Positions 17,281-29,279 of a DNA stretch of 64,000 nucleotides are shown here, one piece after another. The stretch lies in assembly GCA_011319805.1 (NCBI GenBank), contig SJRY01000319.1, positions 1 through 64,000 on the forward strand, read 5' to 3'. Source of the DNA: Macrocybe gigantea. Lineage: Eukaryota > Basidiomycota > Agaricomycetes > Agaricales > Callistosporiaceae. Under the pieces are notes generated by a model. That model was not told the DNA's origin. It was given only the letters and a program-made list of their open reading frames with translations, and made no database searches. The position numbers and the translations under genes are program-made. Position 1 is the stretch's first letter. Every line of letters begins with the position of its first letter.

Positions 17281-17342
17281 GCGGTGACAGGTGGGACCCC
17301 GTTGGTGTTCCAAAATGGGGCTGTCCAGGTTCTGTTGCCATA
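17281..17342 (-). repeat. Terminal inverted repeat, right
   Basis: 62 bp, inverted copy of 12191-12252. It starts GCGGTGACAG on the inner side and ends TTCTGTTGCCATA, followed at once by the duplication GTAGCA (17343-17348). Confidence 0.9.
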
Positions 17343-17348
17343 GTAGCA

Positions 17349-18478
17349 CTTTGTGTCTTTCAGCCCTATCTTCGGAGACAACCGACTGACACTATGCTGC
17401 TTGGGGCTCTACGCCCTACACACAGATCTTGGTATGCAAAAGTCCTGCTTGGCTGGCTGCTGGGCAGGCTGTCGGTCAGTGTCGGGCTTACACGCTCACA
17501 CTCAATGTCTGTCGGGCACTGGGATAGGTGGCATCCCACCCAATAGAGACCGCTCCCCACACTATACGCCTATCTCCAGTGGTCAAGGACTCTGCAGCGG
17601 TCAGCAGTGGCCCAAGTCTGGACTCCATTGGATACACCCAAAAATAGGTAGTACCTTAAAGATTCACACAGACAGTTAGGGCAGCAGTTAAGCCCTCTGA
17701 TGAGCCCCTTCGCACGGGCGAAACTGTCATAGTCCGGCCATCCATGACAACATCACATTGACTGGTGATCACTGATTCACCACAATTGTCAGCAAAGTAC
17801 ATAGGTTCTGCTGCCACCGAGGAGAGGCGAAGTTGGCAGAGGAGTTTCTGCCCTCAAGAGACTGGAGCTTCACCACAACAGCTTCAGTTTCTTGCAGGCT
17901 CAGAGGCCACTCTGCCAGCACCTGTGTGCCTTTGCATGACACTGATGATAGCCAGAACATTTTCTCATCTTTCTCATCGTTGATATCATTATTGTTGTGT
18001 TTTGACAGGTGGAACGGCTTGCTCTTACTCCTGTGAGCTACCCAATACTTGAGGACGCCCAACATCTTCTGCCAGGAAAGTCCTGCCACACAGTGTGCAT
18101 GGGAATTTGCTACATCATGATATAGATTCGGGAAATGTGGATCAATGAGAAACATCAAGTCCAGTTTTGTTCTTTGCTCCCTCAACAGGATCAGGGGTTG
18201 CATAGCAGCCTTGCAGAATTGTTAAGATCATCGCATGGCGATGCATTTTGCTAACTTGAAATTTTACAGAATTCAAAGGGGAATACTCTGCAATCACATG
18301 AGCAAGAAATGTAATGATTCCTCGAAGTGCTGCTTGATAATGTGCCGATACCGATGTTGGAAGCGCTATAAATTTTCTATCCCTGTTACTTGATTTGTTT
18401 TCCCGCATCATCGCCTTGAAGACACCGCCGATGGAGAATCAGTACATTTAGAAGCATTCCTTTCTGTTACCCTCCAAC
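17349..18478. other. Between transposon and 7TM gene 3; unassigned minus frames
   Basis: Two overlapping minus-strand frames, 18411-18142 (MMRENKSSNRDRKF) and 18203-17769 (MQPLILLREQRTKLDL), are free of obvious repeats but match no family I know. They could be exons of one gene. The stretch 17350-17720 is rich in GTCGGTCAGTGTCGGGC-like short repeats and has no convincing frame. Confidence 0.3.
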
Positions 18479-18778
18479 ATGTCTTTTCCTGCCTTGCTGG
18501 AGAAACGTGCACTCTTGCCCAACACTGTGCTCTACCTGACTGTTCTCAATGCATTCATGGTGAATATATCTCTCTGCAGTGTCTCTCTCATGTATGCTAA
18601 ATAGACTAATCATAGGTGGAGATGCTCCTATATGGTAAGATGTGCCTCCCTGTGACGCACAGTTTGACACAAGCTGATATCACCTTCCGGACCCACAAGG
18701 ATCCATGCAGTGTCTTTCATTATTGCCATATATCTTCTTGCCACAAAACCTACACCATCGCAGATGATCATCTATGCA

Positions 18779-18783
18779 CTTTC
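18779..18783. repeat. Target-site duplication CTTTC, left
   Basis: CTTTC precedes the LTR start (TGTTACAG) and is repeated at 47946-47950 after the LTR end (CCTAACA). Five bases is the expected size for a Ty3/gypsy LTR element. Confidence 0.85.
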
Positions 18784-19011
18784 TGTTACAGACGTCACCC
18801 AAAGGACCATTCATTTTCTTATCTTATCTTTCCCACATCCCTTATCTTCCCCATCATGTTGCGCAGCGCGCAGCCATCGAGTCATCCCACTTCCCTAGTC
18901 ATCCTGAGTCATCTCCTTCCAGTCTTACTCATCCGCAGTCCACAGCATTGCACAGCCCATGGTCCGTGCTTGAGTACTGTAATGTATATAAGGACTCCCA
19001 GATGTACCAGT
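18784..19011 (+). repeat. Solo LTR, left fragment (gypsy A family)
   Basis: Begins TGTTACAGACG and matches the LTRs at 32223 and 38420 up to GATGTACCAGT. It includes the TATATAAGG box-like motif of that LTR. The remaining 90 bp are at 47856-47945. No internal retroelement sequence accompanies it, so it is a solo LTR later split by the Plavaka element. Confidence 0.88.
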
Positions 19012-19440
19012 CATTAGCAAAAAGTCCATAACATTGTTTGACATTGTAAACAATGTATAATTTGGACAAATTTGTATAGTCATGTATGAGAATACAAGTT
19101 GTATAGCATTATAGTAGTCATCTTACAATGTAATACAATTTTATTTGGTGGGCTACAATTATAATCTGAGATTACAATGTTATGCAATTTTAATGACCAC
19201 CTTACATTGTAATACAATTTTGCTACAATTTTATTTTCAGCATACAATTTTGTCTGCCAGTATGCAATGTAATACATGATTGTGTTTATAATAATATCAA
19301 GCATGCATTGTAATCCATGTTGTCTGGTATCCATAATGTCTTTGTTCATTAGCTTTCTTCAATGAATGACAAATAATATGTTCTGAATCACTCAGATATT
19401 CATTTAGCAAGAAAGTTGATTTTATTGCTCAAGTATACAG
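19012..19440. repeat. Left inverted repeat and subterminal repeats
   Basis: AT-rich, no gene. Short units such as ACAATGTAATACAATTTT recur in both orientations (for instance near 19129, 19205 and 19270). Similar units, inverted, lie inside the right end. Subterminal repeats of this kind bind transposase in CACTA-like elements. Confidence 0.7.
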
Positions 19441-19465
19441 GCACAAGAAAAAAAAAAAAGGCTGT

Positions 19466-21134
19466 CTACAAGGTGTTTTTGGTGGTGCGGAACCTATTGA
19501 GGCAAAGCGGGCGAGGACAGTGATAGGTCCACTCGTAGAGTCCGCACTTGTTGCAGACGATTTTGCCGAGGTTGAGCGTGGAGCGGCGCCATGCTGGCGC
19601 CTCGGTCGTGCGGCAATTGACGCAGCAGCGGCGGACGTATTGCGTCTGCTTCGCCGCGGCGTCGTCCGTGAACTGGATCGGACGGCTCGATCCATCGAGC
19701 TGTTGGTGAGCGGAAGACGTGGGCGAGAAGGAGCCTATGCTGGGACTTGGGGCCAGCGCCTCGCTATTGCTGTGGGACAGGAAAACAGGTGCATAGGGCA
19801 CCGAGGTCAATGCCGAGGCATTGCCGTACAGTGGGAAGGAGGGATGGTCGGAGGCCGCGAGGAGCGAGGAGGTCGCTGGTGGCAACACGTCATTGCCGTG
19901 CAATGGGACGGAGGGCATGTACGAGGCCGAGAGCGACAACAAATCGTTGCCGTAGAACAAAGTCCAGGAGGAAACGGAGGCCCGTATCAATGCCTCGTCG
20001 TTGCCGTCGAGCGGGATGGAGGGAAGGTCGGAGACCGCGAGGAGCGAGGACGATGCACGGGGGCCCAGATGCAATGGCGAGCGGTTGCCGGAGAATGGAA
20101 GAGAATGAGTGCAGTCAGCTCGGACTGGCAACGGGGGGAAAAGCTGGACCATGGAAAAATGCTCGCCGTTGTCATAGAATGGGAGGGAAGGCGAGCAGGG
20201 CGTGTACAAGGCTGTTGGCAATGCCTTGTCATTGCTGTACAGTGCAAGCGAGTGCGCGTGGTCGGCTGGGAGGAGCGAGGAGGACGTGCTGGGTATTGGG
20301 GGTAATGGCGAGGTGTTGCTGTTGCCGTCAAGCATGAAGGAGGGTAGCGACGAGGCGTCGTCGTGGAGCGGCATCGACGACGAGAATTGCGCTGAGGAAA
20401 GCCGCTCGCTGTTGCCATAGAGTTGGAGGAAGGATGCGTACAGGGCTGCCCTGGGGTCGACGTAAGGCGGGATCAACGGCGGATGCGAAGCCAGTGGCAC
20501 CATCTTGTCATTGCGGTGCAGTGGGAGAGAGGGCGCATACAAGGCCGTTGGCAACGCCTCGTTGTTGCCGTACAGCAGAAGTGAAGGCGGGCAGTTGGCT
20601 AGGAAGAGGGAGGAGGGCTTGTAAGACGTTGGGGCAAGGGCAAGTCATTGCCGTCGCCGTCGAGCACGAAGGAAGACGCGTAGCGAGCCGAGGGCAGTGC
20701 CTCTGCGTTATCATAGAGCGGCAGTGAGTGCACATAGGGGGCTGGAGACAACGTATGGCCGTTGTCGTGCAGCAGCATCAATGGCGAGCGCTCACCGTTG
20801 CCGTCGACTGGGAGGAAGGACACCTGGGGCAGCGGCAACATGTCGTTGCCATGGAGTGGAAAGGCGGGGATGGGGGAGGCTGGCCACAACGAGCCATTGT
20901 TGTCGTGGCCGCGGCTGTGGAGCGGAACAGAAGGAATGCACGGCGCTGGTACGAGCGACTGCCAATGCTGTGGAATGCCAGGGAGGGAAGGAGGGCACTG
21001 GCGGCAATGAATCGTCGTTGCCGCCGAGTGTGAGGGAGGGGGCAGGGAGTTGGCGGGGCAGGCGCTGGGGGCGCAGGGAAAGCATTGGCGGGGGCGGCAT
21101 TGATGGGGGCGTTAGTTACTACGACGAGCGACAA
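19466..21134 (-). pseudogene. GATA-type zinc-finger protein with a long repeat region
   Basis: The C-terminus has one GATA-type finger (CVNCRTTEAPAWRRSTLN, then CNKCGLYEW; loop close to 18 residues) ending FRTTKNTL at 19466. Upstream is a long region made of many imperfect copies of a unit like LPLHGNDMLP followed by a Ser/Ala/Pro stretch (over fifteen by eye). The frame shifts near 20638 (one base lost from a C-run on the coding strand) and again near 20900-20950, so no single start is certain; frames open at 21134 and 21100. It could be a transcription factor for the element's own genes, which is inference. It is called a pseudogene because of the shifts, which may be sequence errors. Confidence 0.6.
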
Positions 21135-21344
21135 ACTTGTTTCGCTTATCGGCGGCAGGATAGGATCGCCTTCGATCGCAGAGCTGGAAGCTGTTAGCCA
21201 ACACTCAGGCGGGGGAAGACACGCAAAAGCCGCGTTGACCTCTGCGAACGGTGTGGCAAGTGGGGTGGACTGATCCTATTTTGTATCAAGAATGACTGTC
21301 ATCAGAAAGAAATCTCCGAATGAAAACAAAGTGCTCTATGTGTT

Positions 21345-24300
21345 TCAATTAAATGGTGCAAAGCCCTCTGCACCTTCAGCATCATCGTATTCGTCTTCTC
21401 CGTCCTCTGGTCCAAGTGCTCCGTCCTCGTCCTCGTCCTCATCCTTGTCCTCTTCATCCTCCTCATCGTCTGTGTTATCCTCGTCTTCTGCATCTGCGTC
21501 CTCTTCATTCTCGTCTTCTTGACCTTCTTCGCCTTCATCCTCATCGATTTCATTCTCCTCATCTTGTTCTTCGACATCTTCACCTTCATCTTCTTGTATC
21601 GGTTCTTTGAATTATCTTAGAGACATCTAGCTTCACAGAAAAAAGAAACACACCTTGTATAATGTTGCCTTTGTCGAAGGGCGCAACGCGGGACACTACC
21701 TCCAGATATTTCTTGCCAAGATCACCGAGGGCGCCCATATTGCTTGATGTCCGATAGCCCCACCGAAATAGCGCATCACCATATCCCGGTCGACGAAACT
21801 GTAAACGCAAATCAGCCGAATGCCAAGGTACGCAGACCATGACCTACATTCCAACATAATACCAATTCCAATCTTCGTGATCTTCTTTGGGTTGACGGGC
21901 GATAGATGGTCCCAAAAGTTCCGAAGTTCGTCCATGTGCAAATGCAGGCATCAAGTGCACTGCGCGTACTACGTCGTTGGGGTCGAGAAAGCCAAATGCG
22001 TCTGGGTCAGACCCGTACAGAAAGCCGACGCGAGGAAGACGCAGGGCCTTCCACCCGAGCGGTGTCGCCGATCGCGGTCAAAGTTGCGCACGAACAAGAC
22101 GTCCATCTTGTGAGGGACATCGTCTATTCCAAAGCGCTGAGCATAGAGATGGAATATGCTGATGACCCGCATAGGCGTATGGATGCGGGTCTCTCCCGAC
22201 CTCCTCTGCGGCTTCGTGGGACAAGACCATCACGTCGGGATGTGTCCGCGGATTGATAGAGTCTTGATTTCGCCACATGTCGTAGGTTGTATAATTGAAT
22301 CGGACTACCTTGTGCATGTATAGTCGGTTACGTTGGATGATTAATGACGCGTGGTCAGATTCTGAGAATTCGACCATGTCTCTAAATGAAGAGCCTTGCA
22401 AACGAGCGAGCAAGTGGTCTTTCAACCATGGCAGGAAGTCCTGGTGTGGACTATTATTAGCAAGTCTTGCGAATGATATGCCGAGCGACACTTACCACCA
22501 GTGCGGGATCGTCCTTATTCTCCTGTAGCCACGAAAATATGGACACGTAGTTCTTCTTCGACTCTGACATGTGGTAATGTTGATCTGGAGGAGTGGGCGG
22601 CAGGGCCTCGGAGACCGTGAAAGGCAACGCGGCGGTGGCATAATCGTCGACAGCCGCCTCTCCGCGGGCATTTGCCATCTGGTGATTGTATCGTCGCTGC
22701 CACATATCCTCCAGAAATCGTGCGCGCTGCAGTTGTCTCGAGATTTGCCCTTCGAAACCATTGTTCTTGCTTGTGCGGGCGAAATACCGTTTGACTCGAC
22801 GATGTTCCAGTTCACCCTTGTATCAAGAATGAGTCGTAGTAGATGTATCACAAAACAACACTGAACGTACCACTTGCGTCGAATAATTTTCTGTCGTTCC
22901 AAACAATTTGATGGCTTTGACATAGTCGCCCAACGTGTGAAACTTGTACGTCGTCAGGTTGAATCGCTTGCAGTTGACCTTGCCCGTTTTGCGACCATGG
23001 TTAGATTGAGTGCCACCGCTTGCCTCCACCCGTGTGGCTGTGCGACGTCCTCGCGCTGCCTCCTCTTTAGGAAGTTCTCGTGTCTCGTAGCATTCACAGG
23101 TGGTCCTCTCGAATTTTCGGATGATACGCCCCACGGCCGTTGTTGTCGCCTCAAGGAAGCCGAGCGTTCTTTCGGTATGAAGCCGCAATTTCGCAATGGC
23201 GTGCCATGTCGACAGTGTGAACACCAGATCCAGGACCATTGAATTGTGCGGTTCGGGTAGTAAATCCTCCAATACAGGCATTGCGCACTGCTGAGAGTCA
23301 GCTCTGCCCGAAACAATTATAGACCGTCCAACTTACCTGCAACATATCCTCGTAATGCAGGCTGCCAGCTTTTTTAAACCCGAAATGTTGTTGCTGAAAC
23401 GTCGAATGACATCGCGACCAAATGTTGGTATGGCTCGATACCTGTTCAAGTTCAAACGTCAGTCTGGCATTAACTTTAAACCGAAATGAGACTTGCTGTC
23501 GATTCAATTTCTGTATGCAATCCCCCCTTCAGCATACAGGATACGTAGCAGATGGGTGAACGTTGAACGCCAAACACCCAGTTCGAATTCGTGGAGGAAG
23601 TCGGGCTGAAACATGGAATAAAAGTTGACTCCGTGGTTGGCGAGGCATGCAGAGAATGCATTCTACAATGAATTCAGTTCCTCAGACACACAGGCGATAG
23701 CTTAGGAGCTCACTCTGGTAGGAACCCAAGACTTGGGCCGGAGCACATCTTCGACCCACGTCGAACTGACCAACCGTCCCAATTGGTATATAAATCGACG
23801 CGCAGTATCTATTGCACCTCGGCGATGCTCGTCATCGACTCTGATCTTCTCGCAGCGACGTGCGTCCAGTTTGGTCCCCATCAGTGGGATATTCTTCTTT
23901 GGGATGAAGCAGCGAGGGCAGGGGCAGGCCGCCATCGACCGGATGGTGGCCAAAAGAACTCTGATGTCATGTCAATGACTGTTTGCACAGGACTTTTGAA
24001 TATACTTACTTTTCTTTATAATCGGCTGAGTAGGTGAAGAATCTGGGGAACAACCGCCTTGTAATGCCGTCGGCGCACTTGACGACGATTCCGTGCACGT
24101 AGGCATGCATGAAGTCCTCGTCGAGCAGTAGCTCCCATACGGCATGCATGAGTTCGCGGCGAAGGTGGGCAAGGGTTGCAGCTGATGCCGCAGCTTGCTT
24201 CCCGAGCTTCATGTATATGTCTTGAACAGTATCTGGTAGCTGCAATAGAACAAATTTAACAAGACCGATCACATTCAATCAGGAGATCTTACCTGAGGGA

Positions 24301-25684
24301 TATATGCGACATGTTCGACGGAGAAAGTCGTAGGCTTTGAACGACTGTACTTTGACTGATTGCCGAATAACACGTAGATGGGCCAGAGCAACGTGGTACC
24401 AAAGTTGGTGAGATGAGTCGAATTGGACCAGAGCATGATCGTGGCCACAGCTGTCTCTAAAGTACAGCCAGGTTCGCGTGGTTGCGTCTGTATCTTCTCG
24501 TGCTCGGCGATGAAAGCGTCCGAGTTGTAGACTTCGCTGAGTATTCGCTCGGGCGGGTTTTCAGGCGATGACTTCCAAAATTCCTTGAAGGGCATGTAAT
24601 GAAATGTCTTGGCTGCTGGTGATTCAAATGCGGATTTGATGACACCCGTCAGGCTCTGATGCCAGACTCCGTGGACTTCGAAAGTTGGGGCTTCGTCTTC
24701 GCTGGCATTTTTCGAACCTTCGACAGGCAAATGAACCTTGACCGACGATTTCTTGAATGGACTTCCTTGATAAAGCGAAGGATCGTCCATGAATTTGTCC
24801 ATGTGATCCAGTTCGCGTTTCGTGCTGAAATTGGAGGCGAAACCAGCCACCTCAAAGTCGGGCGCCAGGATGACGTCGCGAACCAGTCGATCTGCTTCTT
24901 CAATCGAATTTTTGCCCCGATCCAGTACAGAACCAATGAATAAACCGAAAGACTGACGCGTTGTGAAAGGGAGCAAAGATGTCTTCAGCCCACCGGTGTG
25001 TGATCAAGAAGGGCACGACCCACTTTGAGTGGACAGTATCAGGCTGGCTAATAGAGGGATGGGGGACATGTAGAGGTCGTTTAGCTGTTGGTCAGCTTCG
25101 GGATCACCGGATGGATACGTGGTATAGACTCGATAGACACCAAATTCATTGGGCTCTGTCTGAAATTCGATCGGATTCGGAGGAGGGGGGGATGGTGATG
25201 GAGGTGAAGTGTCTTCTTCCTCCTCGATGGGTTCGGGCTCCTTTGGTCTCGGTGGAGGAGGCATGTGCGGCAGGTGTACACGGTGAGGCATGAAATCATG
25301 ATACCGGTGAGGAAAGGTTCACTTCCTACCGGACCTGTAGGAGGAGGCACGAATCCTTCTTCGACGCGTGCGGGCTGGGGTTCGGGTTCTTCGTCGACCT
25401 CCATGTTTTGACCAAGTCTGGCACTTCTGCGACCTGTCCTCTAGTTAGCTGGCACGATGTTTACTTTAATGATCACGTACCGATGGTTCCACTGGTGGAG
25501 ACGGTTGATGTATCCTCAACAGTTTTTCCTTCCTTTCCTCCCTTTTCTCTTTGACGTGCTTGGCTCTTTCAATAACCAAGGCGGCCGCCTCACTTCTTGC
25601 GAGCTTGCATTTTTTGCGATGAAGGGATAAACCCTGACTGCTCTTGCATTCTAAATGGCACGACTGACAGACGAAAGCCACCAT
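21345..25684 (-). CDS. Plavaka-type transposase
   Basis: Many-exon minus-strand gene. The start at 25684 (MVAFVCQSCHLECKSSQGLS) is chosen as the nearest ATG to the N-terminal Cys/His finger (25711 is also possible). Then come a Pro/Glu-rich linker near 25200-25000 and the transposase proper: LPFTTRQSFGLFIGS, FHYMPFKEFW, TFSVEHVAYIPQ, VVKCADGITRRLFPRFFTYSAD, CPCPRCFIPK, NAFSACLANHGVNFYSMFQPD, FELGVWRSTFTHLLRILY, GELEHRRVKRYFARTSK. The C-terminus is an acidic tail of about 80 residues to stop at 21345. These match the RNase-H-fold Plavaka family of basidiomycetes. One break: a G is missing from the run at 22054-22056 (minus strand GGG), just before WKALRLPRVGFLYG. No nonsense codon was noticed. 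Confidence 0.82.
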
Positions 25685-26355
25685 GAGCAGGACAGGGATC
25701 CACCAGTGCATTCCGATGGGGGATAGGTCAACGAAGGCAGCGCATACAGCGAGAAGGCATCGAAGCTGTCATCATAGAATCACGTGGGACCTCAGGCCTG
25801 GGGCGGGCCCCAGGCCCGGATGCGGATAAATCGGTATTATTGCTATGTAGGTGGGCTAATTACATCGTAGATAGCATCAGAGTCTCGTCGCGGAGGAGGG
25901 ATCGTCAATTATTGGGCCTTGATTACAAGCAAATAGTACATTGATTCGGCGACAGCACAACAACAGCGAAAGCAATTGGCAGCACAGAACTCGGCAGGAA
26001 ACTTGAGGGACCAGGCAATGGGTGGGTTACCTGAGGTTTCAACTTCCCATGGGGTGATCAATTCACACAAGTCCGCATTCCCACGCTTTCACTCCTGCCC
26101 CGTTACCACTACCATCGACCTTGCTGCTGGTCGGCCCCTCTCGGTAAGTCCCTAGATTTTTGTGTAGTCAGTAGAATATATAGTAGACTAGAACAATAAA
26201 ATGAATGGGTGAACACAATGACGTTAAGGCCAAAAAAAAAAAAAAGAAACTTGTCATTATGAAATGCTAGAGGCTCACCATGGCTGTCTACACAAACGTC
26301 ATCGAATAAGTGCTGATCATCGTTCTCAGCCTCCTCGACCCGAAACCTAAATGCC
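25685..26355. promoter_or_regulatory. Divergent promoter region of Plavaka and SPT5-like genes
   Basis: About 670 bases between two genes that start in opposite directions, so both promoters must lie here. It holds a perfect 8-bp inverted repeat with a 2-base centre at 25797-25814 (CCTGGGGC, GG, GCCCCAGG) and a CACGTG box at 25781. No frame of note. Regulation is inferred from position only. Confidence 0.4.
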
Positions 26356-28566
26356 ATGCCCCGACAGGTTTCAGAGGCGGCTCAACGGTTCATCGATATC
26401 GAGGTGGAGGTGGACGACCAGAGCAGCGAGGAGGAGCAGGATGACTTACTTGGTACGATCAATGCCTGAATGCGACACCGGTTACCTATCTAACCATTCC
26501 TCAGATGACTTTATTGATGATAATGAACAAACTGAAGAGGGTCTGCAGACTGGCTCTGCGACGACTCAGGATTCTATTGGCATTGATGACGGCAGTGGCG
26601 ACGACCTTGACACCTTCCTATCCGAGATTCTCCAGCGTGCGCGCCGACGTCAGGACTCGTCGAGGTCTCAACCCCATGATGGAGAGACGGTCATCGATCT
26701 GCCCTTGGAAAGTATGGTCCTTGATGGTGACTACCCCCTGTGGTGAGTTCCCTGCCGTGTGAGTAACTTTTCAACCATCTTCAGTCACTGCTAAGGACTT
26801 TAATAGGTCGGGATCGAGGAGGAGGCGTTGATGTTGCTGATGAAGGCCGCTCAGCCTGAGCACGAGTTGCGTTCGGCCTTTTGTCATGCCTACCTCCGCG
26901 GTTGGATCTACTTGGAAGCAACAATGAACCAGGCACTGGTCAATCTGCTTAAAATCACTCCGGGGATTCGCCGCGGTGACCAAGACATTCCACGGACCCG
27001 GATCGATGTGAAGGACTGGCAGCAGACGCTAACGGTTGTGGAGCCTAGCGATATACCTTCGGTGGGGTCTTGGGTGCGAATTCTAAAAGGGCCGTACAAG
27101 GGCGACGTGGGGTTGATCTGCAAGTTTGAACACTGGGTTGGGGTCAGCGTATTGTTGATCCCCCGCCTTGACTTTCACGCCGTCCCTTCATCGAAAAAGC
27201 AGAAGAGGTCAACAGTCCCCCCTCTTGCTCGACTTTTCGACCTACTGACGATCCCGAGGGACTTTCGCGTTCAACCGACACGCATAGACGAGCATACATT
27301 CAAGTTTGGGCGAATGATGTTTAAGCATGGCCTGCTGAAGAAGCCGTTCGACCTTCACTCAGTCTCTCGAAGCAGTGTCTTCTTGTCAACGGAGACTTTC
27401 ACGACATTTCAAATGAGCAAGCATCCAGCTATCCAAGCTGCTGGATTCATATGCCCCATGGAATAGAAGTTCGAAGAGCAGGAGAAGGTCTACGTAACCT
27501 CATCCGAGAAGCAGGGCATCATCCGCTCCCTTTCCCAAAACAGCGTCGAGGTCAATTTGTCCGAAGACGAAGGCTTAATCAGTGTTCCGTGGCACAAGCT
27601 GCGAAAGGTCATCGTACCCGGAGATTTTGTCCAAGTGATCGGCGGGCCGAGACAAGGACAAAAGGCTTGGGTAACGGGTGTGGTTGAGACCAGCGCCGAC
27701 CTCGTCGAGCAGCCCAATGATCTCGCAAAGGCATTTCTGGAGCAGCATTTCGAGGTCAGTGTACAGATTTCACAGCATATCGCCTTGTCTAACACCATGC
27801 CCAGACATTTCAAGTCCACATCAACTGGCTCAAGATTGTACCATTGGAGCATTCTTTGGCGACGCCGATGGAGCCAGAGACTGCAGAGATCGCCCGAGAT
27901 TATATTCCGTGGAAGGGCCAGATCATTGTCATCGTGAAGAAGCACGCGATGAAGGGCTACCATGCGGTGATCAAGGACGTTCTTTGCGATGAGGCTTCGC
28001 AAAGCGGCATCAAACTCGTCGTTCAATTCTTACAGTACAGTGCAGCTGCACCCTACCAATCCTTGACTTTTGATTATGATGATGTTGTGGATGCCTTGTA
28101 AGTATTTGATGCACTGTGTGGCACATCTCCTTTGATTTGCTTTCAATAGACACCATATGAAGTTATTTGCCTGTGCTCCTCACAAAAACCCTCGATTCTT
28201 CCCCCGCAATCACATTTCAGAACCCGAGCCATCGAGTTCACGCCTTGTTCCCGCCATCTCCGCAGGCACTCCAAATATCAGAGGGCAAACGCCCATGCCC
28301 GACTTTGGCTTGGCAACGCCGGCTTGGAACCCATCCTCCTGGACACCGTTCGCTCTGGCATCTCCTTGCGACGAACCCGCACGTCCTCGCATCTCTGCTT
28401 CAAATGACCATCCACTCCTGGATCCCCGTCTTGTGGGCCGAACGATCCAAGCCACAGTAAACGGCAGTGGATACAGCTGCAAGATCTTGACGGTGTCGAT
28501 CATGTCCGGTCAACAGAGACCGGTGTTGCGACACCAGTTCTATCGGACCTTGGAGCATCTTGAGCC

Positions 28567-28571
28567 AGAAT
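28567..28571. repeat. Target-site duplication AGAAT, left
   Basis: AGAAT just before the left LTR of gypsy B, repeated at 40169-40173 just after its right LTR. It marks the insertion point in the SPT5-like exon, in codons for PEW. Confidence 0.88.
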
Positions 28572-28985
28572 TGCTACGCAAAACTAATTCTGCGCACAGG
28601 TCACTCTAACTATCACTTAGAGATGAGAGGCGGGGATAAGAGTGCTATTATAAGCCAGCTCGAAGCTGGGTTCTACTAGGTACAATTTAGGTATTTATAT
28701 GTTATGACTACCGAGCACGGACCACGACTATGCTAGCCTCATGCTACGTGAAACCCTGAACCCTCGTCTGTGTGAGTCAGGATCCAACTGCGCTCCATGC
28801 ATTGTCCTACAGGTGCTGCACAATAACCCTTCGCCCTAGTCAGCGCTGACGCGTCGTTGTCGTAGGGTTTCTTCGAGTCACTGCATTGTATCTTGTTTGT
28901 CGCGTCACGTCTATCACGTGTTCGTCATGTGGCTTTTGAGTCACGTGCCCGTCGTCAAGATAATGATTAGCCTGGAATCGTAACA
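28572..28985 (-). repeat. LTR of gypsy B, left copy (3' LTR of the element)
   Basis: 414 bp, near identical to 39755-40168. It directly follows AGAAT. Confidence 0.92.
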
Positions 28986-29279
28986 TTACCCCCCTCTTAG
29001 GGATTGCGTCCTCGCAATCATGTTCTTCTTCTTCATAATTCTCCTAGTTCTTTTGGCGCTCATCCTCGCCTATGACTTCCTGGTTCCGACATTGCTGCCA
29101 CGCCTGCCAAGCCGCGTCCAGCCGATCTTCGACTTCGCTCGGGTCCGACATCCAGCCGGTAAGGGTCTGCTTCCTCGGGAGCATTTTCATTTGTTGACCT
29201 CATGGGCAGACCCAGACTTCATCAGCCGTGTGGTTGAACAAGACCTTCGGCGATTGGGTCTGATGGAAGCGGGTGCGTA
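28986..29279 (-). other. 3' untranslated part of gypsy B
   Basis: About 290 bases between the chromodomain stop and the LTR. The run ACCCCCCTC at 28988 is the polypurine tract in the element's own orientation. A plus-strand hydrophobic frame (from 29020, MFFFFIILLVLLAL) overlaps here and is probably chance. Confidence 0.5.

Larger units (their letters stand above)
12191..17342 (+). mobile_element. IS3EU-like DNA transposon carrying an alpha-kinase gene
   Basis: A 5152-bp element bounded by 62-bp terminal inverted repeats (ends TATGGCAACAGAACC) and a perfect 6-bp duplication GTAGCA. It holds two plus-strand genes with only 124 bases between them: an integrase-type transposase (to 14277) and a protein with an alpha-kinase domain (from 14402). 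The integrase-type catalytic core and the 6-bp duplication agree with the eukaryotic IS3-like (IS3EU) group, recalled from family knowledge. The kinase lies well inside the repeats, so it is cargo and not a neighbour. Both genes carry TGA nonsense codons, so this copy is dead. Confidence 0.85.

Noticed and set aside
19520..20305. 261-residue plus frame, Gly/Arg/Trp-rich
   Set aside because: Antisense shadow of the repeat region of the GATA gene.
20697..21197. 166-residue plus frame
   Set aside because: Also antisense to the repeat-coding region; composition is that of the repeat.
21302..21589. Lys/Met/Arg-rich 95-residue minus frame
   Set aside because: Wrong frame over the acidic tail of the Plavaka transposase (GAx/GAx codons read one base off).
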